NCBI RefSeq assembly: GCF_045862785.1
Contig: NZ_BQXO01000001.1
Coordinates: forward strand, 310,001-374,000
Reading direction: 5' to 3'
From: Furfurilactobacillus curtus
GTDB taxonomy: Bacteria; Bacillota; Bacilli; Lactobacillales; Lactobacillaceae
Length of the DNA: 64,000 nucleotides
Shown: positions 7,842 to 15,250 of the stretch, one piece after another
Layout of the letters: every line of letters starts with the position of its first letter
How positions within the stretch are numbered: the stretch's first letter is position 1
Notes under the pieces: model-generated
The model's database searches: none
What the model was told of the DNA's origin: nothing
Seen by the model: only the letters and a program-made list of their open reading frames with translations
Program-made: the position numbers and the translations under genes

Positions 7842-8474
7842 ATGAATGTTTTAGTCGTTGGCGCCACTGGACGTAATGGAATGGCAGTCGTTAAACAACT
7901 GCAGGATCAGGGACATCATGTCGTCGCGACCGGCCATAATCCAGCCAAATTGGCGAACATCCCATCCGTTGAACGGGTTGTCATCGATTTAGTGAATGAA
8001 GACGTTTCAACTTTAGTCAAAAAATTGCCTCAAAACATTGATGCGCTAATTTTTACCGCTGGAGCGAGCCAAGCTCGTCCCCAAGATGCCGTTTGGATTG
8101 ATTTAGACGGTGCCGTAAAAATGATGGATGTTGCTCGTCAACTTGATATTCCCCAATTTATTATGGAGTCGGCTGCCGGCGCAGGATCTCGCTCAACTTT
8201 TGATGTTTATGATATTCCTTTATATTACGTCACTAAATATTATGCTGAACGAATTTTAAAGAGTAGTGGGCTGACTTACACAATTGTCCGGCCAGCAATA
8301 TTGACCGATCAAGCTCCCACCCGCACTGCCAGTTTAGCAAACAATGTGCCTCAGATCTCGCGGACCGACGTTGCCGAAGTTCTCGTTGACGCGTTGATGA
8401 ATGACAATTTCAAAAATAAAGCATTTGATTTATTTGCTGGCACCACACCGCTACAGCTATTGGAGCCTAAATAA
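7842..8474 (+). CDS. NAD(P)-binding protein, NmrA/atypical SDR family
   Basis: The 210-residue protein has the Rossmann start MNVLVVGATGRNGMAVV with GATGxxG at residues 8-13, and an SDR-like YYVTKYYAE segment with a Y-x-x-x-K pattern. It resembles YwnB/NmrA-like sugar-epimerase-related reductases or redox sensors. The frame extends upstream to a GTG at 7800, but AAGAAGG lies ten bases before the ATG at 7842 and the nucleotide-binding motif needs to be near the start. The stop overlaps the start of the MerR gene (TAATG), implying translational coupling. A role in electrophile or quinone stress fits the neighbours but is not proved. Confidence 0.82.
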   Translation: MNVLVVGATGRNGMAVVKQLQDQGHHVVATGHNPAKLANIPSVERVVIDLVNEDVSTLVKKLPQNIDALIFTAGASQARPQDAVWIDLDGAVKMMDVARQLDIPQFIMESAAGAGSRSTFDVYDIPLYYVTKYYAERILKSSGLTYTIVRPAILTDQAPTRTASLANNVPQISRTDVAEVLVDALMNDNFKNKAFDLFAGTTPLQLLEPK

Positions 8475-8824
8475 TGAAAATTCAAACTGCCGCCAAGTTA
8501 ACCTCCCTAACCGTTTCCACGATTCGCTATTACGATTCAGAGGGACTTCTATGTACCATTCCACGTGATACCAACGGTTTTCGTGATTTTCGAGATATTG
8601 ATGTTCAATGGCTTAAAAACATCGAGTTATTGCGAGAAAGTGGCGTTTCGATTACCACACTAAAGAAAGTTGCTCAATTGAATCACAATGATCCAGAAAT
8701 TCGCAATAAACGTGCAACGCTATTAACTGATGAACTGAGAAAGCTCGAACAACGAATAATAAAACTACAGCAGGCTGAACGAATGTTAAAAGATGAAATC
8801 GCCAGTCCCACATTCGTGGATTGA
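8474..8824 (+). CDS. MerR-family transcriptional regulator
   Basis: The 116-residue protein opens with the MerR winged-helix: KIQTAAKLTSLTVSTIRYYDSEGLL followed by GFRDFRDIDVQWL. A C-terminal dimerisation coiled coil follows (KLEQRIIKLQQAERML). It lacks the cysteines of metal-sensing members; the only Cys (C27) is in the DNA-binding part, so the signal is probably an organic compound or a partner protein. It is co-translated with the upstream NAD(P)-binding gene, which it may regulate. A bidirectional terminator lies about 200 bases downstream. Confidence 0.88.
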   Translation: MKIQTAAKLTSLTVSTIRYYDSEGLLCTIPRDTNGFRDFRDIDVQWLKNIELLRESGVSITTLKKVAQLNHNDPEIRNKRATLLTDELRKLEQRIIKLQQAERMLKDEIASPTFVD

Positions 8825-9191
8825 TCCAATTGGGGTTAACCAAGATCATGGTCCTAACTAATCAGAATCGTTTTGCGTCAGTTATATTTAAAACAGTTCC
8901 ACGCACGTTCAGCCCCCTTTTTTAGTATTAAATGTAACGAAACTAGCTTTTATTTCCTGCTAAGATGATTCATAAAGGCCTGCCAGCTTTATAGTTTTCC
9001 TGACGACGAGCCGATAAATGAAACAAAAAAGCATCCCGACAAAACTGTCGAGGTGCTTTTATGGCATCAAAATTGGCATCATTTTGGCGATGGACTCATT
9101 GAGTCGATTAGCCGAAATTAGCGAAACACTGTTATATCAACGTTTGTAAACCGCCACTTTTACTACTGGGCAACGATTCAGCGTAAAAAGA
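8825..9191. other. Intergenic stretch between the MerR and tRNA genes
   Basis: This stretch separates the convergent MerR gene and tRNA-Ala. It holds the symmetric terminator at 9025-9060. I see no open frame with a ribosome site and no further structured element. Confidence 0.6.
9025..9060. terminator. Bidirectional terminator between the MerR gene and tRNA-Ala
   Basis: AAGCATCCCGACA pairs with TGTCGAGGTGCTT with one mismatch around a four-base loop. There are six A on the left and a T-run on the right, so both converging transcripts can end here. Confidence 0.8.
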
Positions 9192-9264
9192 TGGACCCGA
9201 ACAGATTCGAACTGTCGACCTCCTACATGCGAAGCAGGCGCTCTCCCAACTGAGCTACGGGCCC
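9192..9264 (-). tRNA. tRNA-Ala (anticodon CGC)
   Basis: Read on the minus strand, a full cloverleaf forms: acceptor GGGCCCG with CGGGTCC, D arm GCTC/GAGC, anticodon arm CCTGC/GTAGG with loop TTCGCAT, and a T arm GACAG/CTGTT with loop TTCGAAT. The loop gives anticodon CGC, reading GCG alanine codons. The G3-U70 pair, the alanine identity element, is present. The 3' CCA is not encoded, so the CCA-adding enzyme encoded at 37731-38957 would be needed. An extended -10 promoter lies just upstream. Confidence 0.95.
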
Positions 9265-9276
9265 GGAACAAAATTA

Positions 9277-9285
9277 ATTGTATCA
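9277..9285 (-). promoter_or_regulatory. Extended -10 promoter of tRNA-Ala
   Basis: TGATACAAT on the minus strand fits TGn plus a -10 hexamer, with a GTGACG -35-like hexamer 18 bases upstream. Transcription would start about six bases before the mature tRNA 5' end. Confidence 0.5.
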
Positions 9286-9308
9286 CTTTGTCAGTCTACC
9301 CGTCACAA

Positions 9309-9575
9309 CTATTTTTCAGAAGTCGTGGTCTCAGATTTTGCAGCTGCCTGTTGGGCCAACACTGCCTTTTGCTTGTTAATTGTATAGCGTCGATAAAGCA
9401 CAACAAAGCAACCATTGAACGCCAACACAACGATGACACCCCAGATGAATGAGCCGTCAAATTCAAACGGTAATAACCAGCCAACCAGTAACCCGGTGAC
9501 GACACTAAGGGCGATCATCAAGGTTGCAATATTGGTTGGCATGGCTGGATTAATGGGTTTTGGTCGATTTTTCAT
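9309..9575 (-). CDS. Small two-helix membrane protein
   Basis: The 88-residue product has two hydrophobic helices, about residues 16-37 and 43-62, joined by a short loop (FEFDGSF). A basic segment YRRYTINKQK follows, then an Ala/Glu/Lys/Thr-rich cytoplasmic tail. AGGTGA precedes the ATG. I do not recognise a named family; similar two-helix hypothetical proteins are common in lactobacilli. It lies between the thiamine operon and the tRNA gene, reading leftward, and may be a separate unit. No function can be proposed. Confidence 0.7.
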   Translation of the reverse strand: MKNRPKPINPAMPTNIATLMIALSVVTGLLVGWLLPFEFDGSFIWGVIVVLAFNGCFVVLYRRYTINKQKAVLAQQAAAKSETTTSEK

Positions 9576-9653
9576 ATCTTCACCTACGTCTTTAAAAGTC
9601 TGCTATAAGTGTAGACATTCTACACCGCGGATGCAACTCAATTGAATGAAGTC

Positions 9654-10307
9654 TTACGCATCAAAATTGGTAAAAGTTCGACGCAACATTGTGGCTGTCA
9701 TTTGGACATCATCAGCCCGGGTCAGCATGGATATGACCGCGGCACCAGCTACACCGGTCTGGGCAACATTTGCTAAGTTATTTTGGTCAATGCCCCCAAT
9801 GGCAACAATCGGTTTCTTACTCACTGCCAAAAGTTGCTTAAGTCCTGAGATTCCTAGGGCGGGATCTGCATCAGCTTTGGATAGGGTTGGATAAACCGGT
9901 CCACTACCCACATAATCAACGACAGTAAGTTCATTTGCATGGTTAATTTGGGCGACCGTATGACAAGAATAACCAATGATCAAACCTGGTAACTCATTAA
10001 TGACCTGTTCAATTCGTTGGTCTTTTTGGCCAACGTGAATGCCATCAGCTCGTAACGTTCGTGCTAAGACCACATCATCATCAACAAAAAAAGGAATTTC
10101 TGCTTGACGACACAATTCGTGCAACGTTTGACCCAAGGCGACTTTTTCAGCACCCATCAGAGCCCGCGGCCCTTTTTCACGAAACTGAAATGCTGTGATG
10201 CCACCTGCAATCGCGGCGGACAATTGTTCCGGCAAAGTTTGTCCTTGCGGCACATCCTGACTTCCAGCTACAAAATAAGCCTGCAACATCTTCGTGTTAA
10301 ATTTCAT
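9654..10307 (-). CDS. thiE: Thiamine-phosphate synthase ThiE
   Basis: ThiE joins HMP pyrophosphate and thiazole phosphate to make thiamine phosphate. This 217-residue TIM-barrel has the family marks FQFREKG near residue 44, a D-D-D metal site (FVDDDVVLA), HVGQKD, GSGPVYPTLSKAD and the phosphate loop AIGGI. The ATG at 10307 follows GAGGGTGA and overlaps the end of thiD by 11 bases; a GTG three codons upstream lies inside the ribosome site. It is the last gene of the thiM-thiD-thiE operon. No thiC or thiazole synthesis gene is visible, so the operon serves salvage of the two moieties. Confidence 0.96.
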   Translation of the reverse strand: MKFNTKMLQAYFVAGSQDVPQGQTLPEQLSAAIAGGITAFQFREKGPRALMGAEKVALGQTLHELCRQAEIPFFVDDDVVLARTLRADGIHVGQKDQRIEQVINELPGLIIGYSCHTVAQINHANELTVVDYVGSGPVYPTLSKADADPALGISGLKQLLAVSKKPIVAIGGIDQNNLANVAQTGVAGAAVISMLTRADDVQMTATMLRRTFTNFDA

Positions 10308-11136
10308 GAGCGTCACCCTCGTGAATCTGTGCCCAATGGTTCAAGGGACCGTGACCATGGCCGACAACGATCCCTTGGGCAATAGTGGCGGACACATAGG
10401 CCTTACCAATTCGAATCGCCGTTTCAACATCGGCGCCTTTAGCTAGTTCTGCTGTAATGCAGGCCGACAATGTGTCCCCTGTGCCGTGTGTGTTGTGCGT
10501 CTTTATTCTAGGTGAACTTAACCAAAATGATCGACCGTCAGCCAACAAAACATAATCATTCGCCAATTCAGGATTGGCTTCGTGACCGCCCTTGACAATG
10601 ACGTTGGCCGCTCCTAGCGTCTGTAACTGTTCAGCAGCCTGGTGCATTTGCTGATCGGTCGTAATCGTCAAGCCGGTCAGGGCTTCGGCCTCTGGTAAAT
10701 TGGGGGTTAACACGGTCGCCAAAGGAATTAATTCATCGCGAACCGTCGACACTGCCGCCTCACTCAATAGCGGTGCGCCACCCTTCGCAATCATGACGGG
10801 ATCAACAGTTAGCGGGCCAAAGTTATAACGCTTGAGATTAGCAACGACTGCTTTGACCCGTTCGACATCTGCCAACATCCCCGTTTTACAAGCTTTGATT
10901 GCTAAATCTGCCGCCAAAGAAGCAAATTGTTCGTCAATCAAGGTTGTCGGCAGAGCAAAAGCATCCTGAACCCCCAGCGTATTCTGAGCGGTAATCGCGA
11001 CAAGAACCGTAGCCGCAAAAACGTGACGTTCTTGAATCGTCTTGAGATCTGCTTGCATACCAGCACCACCGCCGGAATCAGAACCAGCAATGGATAATGC
11101 CTGGGGAAATTGTGCCACTGATTCAGTTAGTGCCAT
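10297..11136 (-). CDS. thiD: Hydroxymethylpyrimidine/phosphomethylpyrimidine kinase ThiD
   Basis: ThiD phosphorylates HMP and then HMP phosphate to the pyrophosphate used by ThiE. The 279-residue ribokinase-fold protein starts with ALSIAGSDSGGGAGMQADL, a signature of the family, and has the later anion-hole motif THGTGDTLS with catalytic Asp. The chosen ATG follows GGAGGTCAATTAAT; an upstream in-frame start inside thiM has no ribosome site of its own. The stop of thiM lies one base before this start, so translation is coupled. It is expressed under the TPP riboswitch upstream of thiM. Confidence 0.96.
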   Translation of the reverse strand: MALTESVAQFPQALSIAGSDSGGGAGMQADLKTIQERHVFAATVLVAITAQNTLGVQDAFALPTTLIDEQFASLAADLAIKACKTGMLADVERVKAVVANLKRYNFGPLTVDPVMIAKGGAPLLSEAAVSTVRDELIPLATVLTPNLPEAEALTGLTITTDQQMHQAAEQLQTLGAANVIVKGGHEANPELANDYVLLADGRSFWLSSPRIKTHNTHGTGDTLSACITAELAKGADVETAIRIGKAYVSATIAQGIVVGHGHGPLNHWAQIHEGDAHEI

Positions 11137-11137
11137 A

Positions 11138-11935
11138 TTAATTGACCTCCACCTCAAGTAAAGATTTCAAATCGGTCATGCTAACGGCGGCCAGACCATC
11201 CATTAATTTAACCGCAAAGGTTCCTGGCTGCTGATTGGATAGTTGCGCAGTCTGCGCCACCCACTGACCCGTAGCCGCGAAAATGGCAGTGCCAGTTACT
11301 GCAGCTGTTAGGGCATCCTCACTCACCGCTAAGAAAGCCCCTAAAACGCTGCTTAACATATCACCTGAACCAACATGGGTCGCAAATAGGGTCGTCCCAT
11401 TATGAACCACAAACGTCTTGGTGCCATCACTGATGAAATCCTTTTTGCCGGTCATCACCGCAATACAATTAAAACGTTTCGCCACTTCTGCAGCGACTAA
11501 CGCATGGTTTACAGTTAAATCGGTCGCATCAATACCGCGCGTTGTATCATCTTCACCAGCAAGAAAGGCCATTTCCCCAGCGTTAGCCCGGATGATGGAT
11601 GGCTGAACTTGTTCAACTAAATTAGTAAAGATCTGTTGTCGTTTGGGCAATGCAACCGCGACTGGATCAATCACAACTGGAACCTGCGCTTGATTTGCAG
11701 CCTGGCCCACCGCAACCATTTGATCAACCTGCGCTTTCGTCCAGGTCCCCAAGTTAAGTGTTACACCGCCTGCCAGCCCCACTAATTCTGGTGCTTCTTC
11801 TGGTGCTTTTGACATGATTGGTGAGGCGCCAATTGCATTCACGGCATTGGCAACCTCTGCAATCGTCACCGCATTTGCAACGGTTAATACAACTGGATTA
11901 AGCCGTCGAATGGCGGCTAACAATTCTGGATTCAT
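11138..11935 (-). CDS. thiM: Hydroxyethylthiazole kinase ThiM
   Basis: ThiM salvages 5-hydroxyethyl-4-methylthiazole by phosphorylation. The 265-residue protein carries the ThiM-type N-terminal text ANAVTIAEVANAVNAIGASPIMS, then LNLGTW, DPVAV and the ATP/anion site VGSGDMLS. In most ThiM proteins the motif before the first of these reads more like N-x-V-T-x-N-x-x-A-N; here a few positions differ but the fold is plain. Start: ATG after GAGGAGGAAAAA; in-frame upstream codons lie within the leader. It is the first gene after the TPP riboswitch and terminator. Confidence 0.94.
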   Translation of the reverse strand: MNPELLAAIRRLNPVVLTVANAVTIAEVANAVNAIGASPIMSKAPEEAPELVGLAGGVTLNLGTWTKAQVDQMVAVGQAANQAQVPVVIDPVAVALPKRQQIFTNLVEQVQPSIIRANAGEMAFLAGEDDTTRGIDATDLTVNHALVAAEVAKRFNCIAVMTGKKDFISDGTKTFVVHNGTTLFATHVGSGDMLSSVLGAFLAVSEDALTAAVTGTAIFAATGQWVAQTAQLSNQQPGTFAVKLMDGLAAVSMTDLKSLLEVEVN

Positions 11936-11962
11936 TTTTTCCTCCTCGGCCAATTTGGACAA

Positions 11963-11997
11963 GAAAAAACGCTAAAACCACGAAGGCTTCAGCGTTG
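11963..11997 (-). terminator. Riboswitch-controlled terminator before thiM
   Basis: On the minus strand AACGCTGAAGCC pairs over 12 positions with GGTTTTAGCGTT around a short TTCG-containing loop, followed by TTTTTT. It sits between the TPP aptamer and thiM and is the likely expression platform. Confidence 0.85.
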
Positions 11998-12013
11998 TTA
12001 TTCCTCAATCACA

Positions 12014-12106
12014 CTGGCCACTTTCCTTCGCAAGTCTGAACTTACAGGTTCAAAGGGTCCGACCAAGTCGTCTCAGTCCAGCCATGTGGACACCCCTAGT
12101 GGAAAC
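12014..12106 (-). ncRNA. TPP riboswitch (THI element)
   Basis: The conserved blocks of the thiamine pyrophosphate aptamer appear in order on the minus strand: CCACTAGGGGTG, CTGAGA, GGACCC, TTGAACCTG, and TTGCGAAGGAAAGTGG. The terminal CCACT and AGTGG can form P1. High TPP should favour the downstream terminator and turn off thiMDE. Its promoter lies between it and the end of msrA. Confidence 0.96.
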
Positions 12107-12117
12107 TATTTACGTTT

Positions 12118-12146
12118 AGAATACCGATTTTTGAGCTGACCGTCAA
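12118..12146 (-). promoter_or_regulatory. Promoter of the TPP riboswitch and thi operon
   Basis: On the minus strand TTGACG and TATTCT are 17 bases apart. The -35 hexamer begins six bases after the msrA stop codon, and transcription would start a few bases before the aptamer. This makes the thi operon independent of msrA. Confidence 0.7.
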
Positions 12147-12151
12147 TCAGT

Positions 12152-12691
12152 TTAAGCATTTGTTCGGTTTTTATCAGCCCATTGTTGTTTGATAAAGGCT
12201 TCACGTCCGCCCATTTCTTCCATTTGGTATCGCAAAGGATTCTTCTTGTAGAAATCTTGATGATAGTCCTCTGCAGCATAAAACGGCTGCGCAGCCTCAA
12301 TTTCCGTCACAATTGGCTCGTCAAATCGCCCTGAGGCCGCCAACGCAGCTTTCGAAGCTTCAGCAATTTGCCGTTGCTCTGGACTATTCACAAAGATAAC
12401 GGGTCGGTAACTATCCCCGCGATCTTGAAATTGGCCCATGGCATCCGTTGGGTCGGTCTGCTGCCAATAAATGCTAACTAATTGATCATAACTAATCACG
12501 GCTGGATCAAAGGTGATCTTAACTGCCTCCGTGTGACCTGTGGTATGACTGGCAACTTGTTCATATGTTGGGTTAGGCACGTGCCCACCTGTATATCCTG
12601 ACACCACCGTTTTAATACCTGGAACCGTATCAAACGGCTTTACCATACACCAAAAACATCCACCCGCAAAAATTGCTGTCTCTTCCGCCAT
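12152..12691 (-). CDS. msrA: Peptide-methionine (S)-S-oxide reductase MsrA
   Basis: MsrA repairs the S epimer of methionine sulfoxide in proteins, with thioredoxin as reductant. The 179-residue protein has the active-site motif GCFWC at residues 11-15, with Cys12 catalytic, then the family motifs GYTGG and PTYEQV, GHTEAV and YHQDFY. Length is normal. A good ribosome site (AGGAGG) precedes the ATG. It is separated from msrB by 47 bases and forms a repair operon with msrB and the HesB-like gene upstream. No terminator is visible after it before the thi promoter. Confidence 0.96.
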   Translation of the reverse strand: MAEETAIFAGGCFWCMVKPFDTVPGIKTVVSGYTGGHVPNPTYEQVASHTTGHTEAVKITFDPAVISYDQLVSIYWQQTDPTDAMGQFQDRGDSYRPVIFVNSPEQRQIAEASKAALAASGRFDEPIVTEIEAAQPFYAAEDYHQDFYKKNPLRYQMEEMGGREAFIKQQWADKNRTNA

Positions 12692-12730
12692 GTAAAGACC
12701 TCCTTGATTAGACCTGATAAAATTGTGAAG

Positions 12731-13183
12731 CTACTTCTGGGTTACCTGTGGAAATAGATCCGCATATTGACCATATCCTACTGAATTTAATTCATCCGCA
12801 GGAATAAATTTAAGCGCAGCTGAATTGATGCAATAACGCAACCCACCATCCTCGGTCGGTCCATCCGTAAAGACATGTCCTAAATGGGACTCTGCCTCAC
12901 GACTCACCACTTCAGTTCGTTCCATGCCAAATGAACGATCCCGATGTTCTTTAATCGATCCGGCATCAATAGGGTGCGTAAAAGACGGCCAACCACAGCC
13001 GGCGTCATACTTGTCTGTTGACGAAAAAAGTGGTTTGCCACTTACGATATCAACGTAGATACCATCTGCATAAAAGGCGTCATATTTCCCAGAGAATGGT
13101 CGCTCAGTATCAGCATGCTGCGTAACCGCATACGCTTCCTTAGATAATTTAGCTAGTGCTGCTGTTTTTTGATCTGCATCCAT
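12731..13183 (-). CDS. msrB: Peptide-methionine (R)-S-oxide reductase MsrB
   Basis: MsrB reduces the R epimer of methionine sulfoxide. The 150-residue protein shows GKYDAFYADGIYVDIVSG, CGWPSF, SHLGHVFTDGP and RYCINSAAL, whose Cys118 is the catalytic residue. The two CxxC zinc knuckles found in many MsrB proteins are absent, so this is the zinc-free form. A TTG five codons upstream is in frame, but GGGAG lies eight bases before the ATG used here. It follows the HesB-like gene by 20 bases and precedes msrA, so both epimer repair enzymes are co-expressed. Confidence 0.95.
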   Translation of the reverse strand: MDADQKTAALAKLSKEAYAVTQHADTERPFSGKYDAFYADGIYVDIVSGKPLFSSTDKYDAGCGWPSFTHPIDAGSIKEHRDRSFGMERTEVVSREAESHLGHVFTDGPTEDGGLRYCINSAALKFIPADELNSVGYGQYADLFPQVTQK

Positions 13184-13203
13184 TTTATCAGCTCCCAATT
13201 CGT

Positions 13204-13563
13204 CTAGACCTGTTGTGTTGTGAGATCTTTTAGTTGGACATTAGGATCCAACTGTTCATGATCGCTGGTTAGCCGCAACGTATTAAACGTAGGGTTTAAA
13301 TCCAACCGCATTTGCTCTGCTAACTGGGCCTTACTGTACCCTTTAACCTTAATTTCGCCAAGATTGGAATCAATTGCCTCATCATAATCAGGCGTGCCCT
13401 GATCTTGGTCAACTACCAATAGATCAAAGGCTGTATCCAGTGAGCAGAACCCGACCGCTGAATAAGGCCCCACGCCATCATCATAGCTTAATAATAATTG
13501 TGTATGAGGCTTCATCAAGGGCGCTAATTTTGCTTGAGCAGCTGGTGTAATTGTTAATCTCAT
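13204..13563 (-). CDS. HesB/IscA-like fold protein (iron-sulfur biosynthesis family), msr operon
   Basis: The 119-residue protein belongs to the Firmicutes branch of the HesB/IscA-like family (Fe-S_biosyn), with the block LLLSYDDGVGPYS at residues 23-35. It has a single Cys, in VGFCSLD, and none of the C-terminal C-x-C pair that binds iron or clusters in true A-type carriers. Its role as a cluster carrier is therefore doubtful. It is the first gene of an apparent operon with msrB and msrA, pointing to oxidative or metal stress. A paralog follows the same scheme at 13749-14120. GGAGGC precedes the ATG. Confidence 0.8.
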   Translation of the reverse strand: MRLTITPAAQAKLAPLMKPHTQLLLSYDDGVGPYSAVGFCSLDTAFDLLVVDQDQGTPDYDEAIDSNLGEIKVKGYSKAQLAEQMRLDLNPTFNTLRLTSDHEQLDPNVQLKDLTTQQV

Positions 13564-13651
13564 AAAAGTAGCCTCCTGATCTAAAAACTAAGTTCAATCC
13601 CTTACTACAAGTAAGTATTATCACCCATCTGGCCAGATAAGCAAGGGATGT

Positions 13652-13670
13652 GCTCAGTGACCAACTGAGC
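13652..13670. repeat. Short hairpin between HesB-like paralogs
   Basis: GCTCAGT and ACTGAGC form a perfect 7-pair stem with a five-base loop in the 185-base gap between the two HesB-like genes. It lacks a T-run on the minus strand, so it is not a standard terminator for the upstream paralog. Confidence 0.4.
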
Positions 13671-13748
13671 CCGTTTAAAATAAAATGATCCCATCTCCCA
13701 AAGGGAAATAGAATCAAATTAACAATCGGATTTATCGAAGGGCAATGA

Positions 13749-14120
13749 TCATTTAGTGGCGGTATCGTCAACAATCACAGCCACATTATCATCAATTTGT
13801 TCACCTTCGTCAGACAACTTAATTGCATGCATTAAGGTATTAAACGAAGCGTGCAACTTATGACCTAAAAAACGACCAGAATAGCCCTTATACCGAACTG
13901 GGCCAAGATTGGATGGCAACGTTTCTTCATAATCGCTAACATCGGCGTCTTGGCCAACAATAACGAACTGAAACGAGACTTGCAAGGCAACTAGCCCATG
14001 ATGTGAATAAGGCCCAACCCCGTCGTCATAACTTAACAAAAGTTGATTGCCACCCTTTAATAACGGTTGCAACTGTGCCTTGACTTCATCATCAAATGAT
14101 AATTCATGTTGTGCTGCCAT
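13749..14120 (-). CDS. HesB/IscA-like fold protein without cysteines (paralog)
   Basis: This 123-residue protein shares with the gene at 13204-13563 the block LLLSYDDGVGPYS, a following hydrophobic strand, SNLG near residue 70 and a KGYSG/KGYSK element. It contains no cysteine at all, so it cannot ligate iron or a cluster through thiolates as IscA does. An Asp/Glu-rich surface is evident. A 185-base gap with a hairpin separates it from the next gene, so co-transcription is uncertain. A tandem duplication followed by divergence is likely. Function is unknown. Confidence 0.78.
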   Translation of the reverse strand: MAAQHELSFDDEVKAQLQPLLKGGNQLLLSYDDGVGPYSHHGLVALQVSFQFVIVGQDADVSDYEETLPSNLGPVRYKGYSGRFLGHKLHASFNTLMHAIKLSDEGEQIDDNVAVIVDDTATK

Positions 14121-14223
14121 CGTGACTACCTCCGAACAATGATTTTAATGATCAACGCTACGAATTCATTATGGCGCGACCGTCACGCGGATACAATCAT
14201 TTAAGCTTATTCATTGGGGCCTT

Positions 14224-14275
14224 TTAAAAACCAGTCGCGAAGCAAAAACGCGAGACCCAAGTCAACTGGCTTCGC
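14224..14275 (-). terminator. Probable terminator after ppaC
   Basis: On the minus strand CCAGT and TCGCG in the left arm pair with CGCGACTGG, with an internal bulge, followed by TTTTTAAAA. It lies about 50 bases past the ppaC stop. Confidence 0.5.
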
Positions 14276-14326
14276 TCACAGGCGAACTTGCCAATTTGGA
14301 TCCCGCGCAATAGATTCAAATCATGT

Positions 14327-15250
14327 TTAAAAAGCATCTTGCAGTGGTGGGACCACTTGTTTCTTACGCGAAACCACCCCTGGTAAATCAGCAGTATGGT
14401 TCGTAAGTGTCGTATTGAAGGCTTTCTCAACCGCAGCTGTCGGTTCTCCCCAAACGAGTAGGCGAGAATTACTATCCAAGATGTTCGTTACCAGCACTAA
14501 GAATAGATCGTAACCATTTGCTTGAGCTTCAGCGGCCATGGCAGCTTCGAGCTTAGCTTGGCGAGCAAAAACTTCATCCAAGTCGACCGTATTGATTTGG
14601 TCGATGCGTACCGTTTTACCGCCCATCTCAAATGATTTTGCGTCCTGCTGCACTAATTCAGCTTCTGTCTTAGCGCTTAAGTTAGTACCAGCCTTTAACT
14701 CTTCAAGACCATAACTTTGATAGTCGATGTCGGCAATTTCAGCTAAGGCAATCACAGCTGCCTTATCGTCATCAGTGGTTGTCGGTGACTTTAATAACAA
14801 AGTGTCCGAGATAATAGCCGATAACATCAAACCAGCTAATTGAGTCGGAATCTCAATCTTATTTTCATCAAACAGCTTCGTTAAGATGGTACTCGTACAG
14901 CCAACCGGTTCCGCCCGATAGTATAAAGGCGATGCCGTTTCAAAATTGGCAATTCGGTGGTGGTCAACCACGTGAGTGACGGCTACATCATCAATATCAG
15001 CAACGCTTTGTTGATGTTCATTATGATCGACTAACATCACCGCATTAACTTCCGATCCCGCCTTTTCGATCACCCGTGGTGCAGGTTCATCGAAATAATT
15101 TAAAACAAATTGTGTCTCTTCATTTGGTTCACCTAGGGCAACTGCCTCTGTATCGAAGCCAAGCTGGTTTTGCAAATACGAAAAAGCCTTTGCCGCAACA
15201 ATTGCGTCCGTATCTGGGCTTTGGTGTCCAAAAACAAGTTCTTTTGCCAT
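14327..15250 (-). CDS. ppaC: Manganese-dependent inorganic pyrophosphatase (family II)
   Basis: This cytosolic enzyme hydrolyses pyrophosphate to phosphate. The 307-residue protein has the DHH-family layout: FGHQSPDTDAI with the metal His and Asp near residues 8-14, VDHNE near 74, THVVDHHRIANFE around 97, and a C-terminal DHHA2 domain ending with SRKKQVVPPL, whose Arg-Lys-Lys binds substrate. The start codon overlaps the stop of the upstream LysR gene by one base (TAATG), so translation is coupled. It is the usual soluble pyrophosphatase in lactobacilli. Confidence 0.96.
   Translation of the reverse strand: MAKELVFGHQSPDTDAIVAAKAFSYLQNQLGFDTEAVALGEPNEETQFVLNYFDEPAPRVIEKAGSEVNAVMLVDHNEHQQSVADIDDVAVTHVVDHHRIANFETASPLYYRAEPVGCTSTILTKLFDENKIEIPTQLAGLMLSAIISDTLLLKSPTTTDDDKAAVIALAEIADIDYQSYGLEELKAGTNLSAKTEAELVQQDAKSFEMGGKTVRIDQINTVDLDEVFARQAKLEAAMAAEAQANGYDLFLVLVTNILDSNSRLLVWGEPTAAVEKAFNTTLTNHTADLPGVVSRKKQVVPPLQDAF

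Noticed and set aside
13481..13774. Open frame of 97 codons across the gap between the HesB-like genes
   Set aside because: It overlaps both genes out of frame, lacks a ribosome site and reads as low-quality hydrophobic text.
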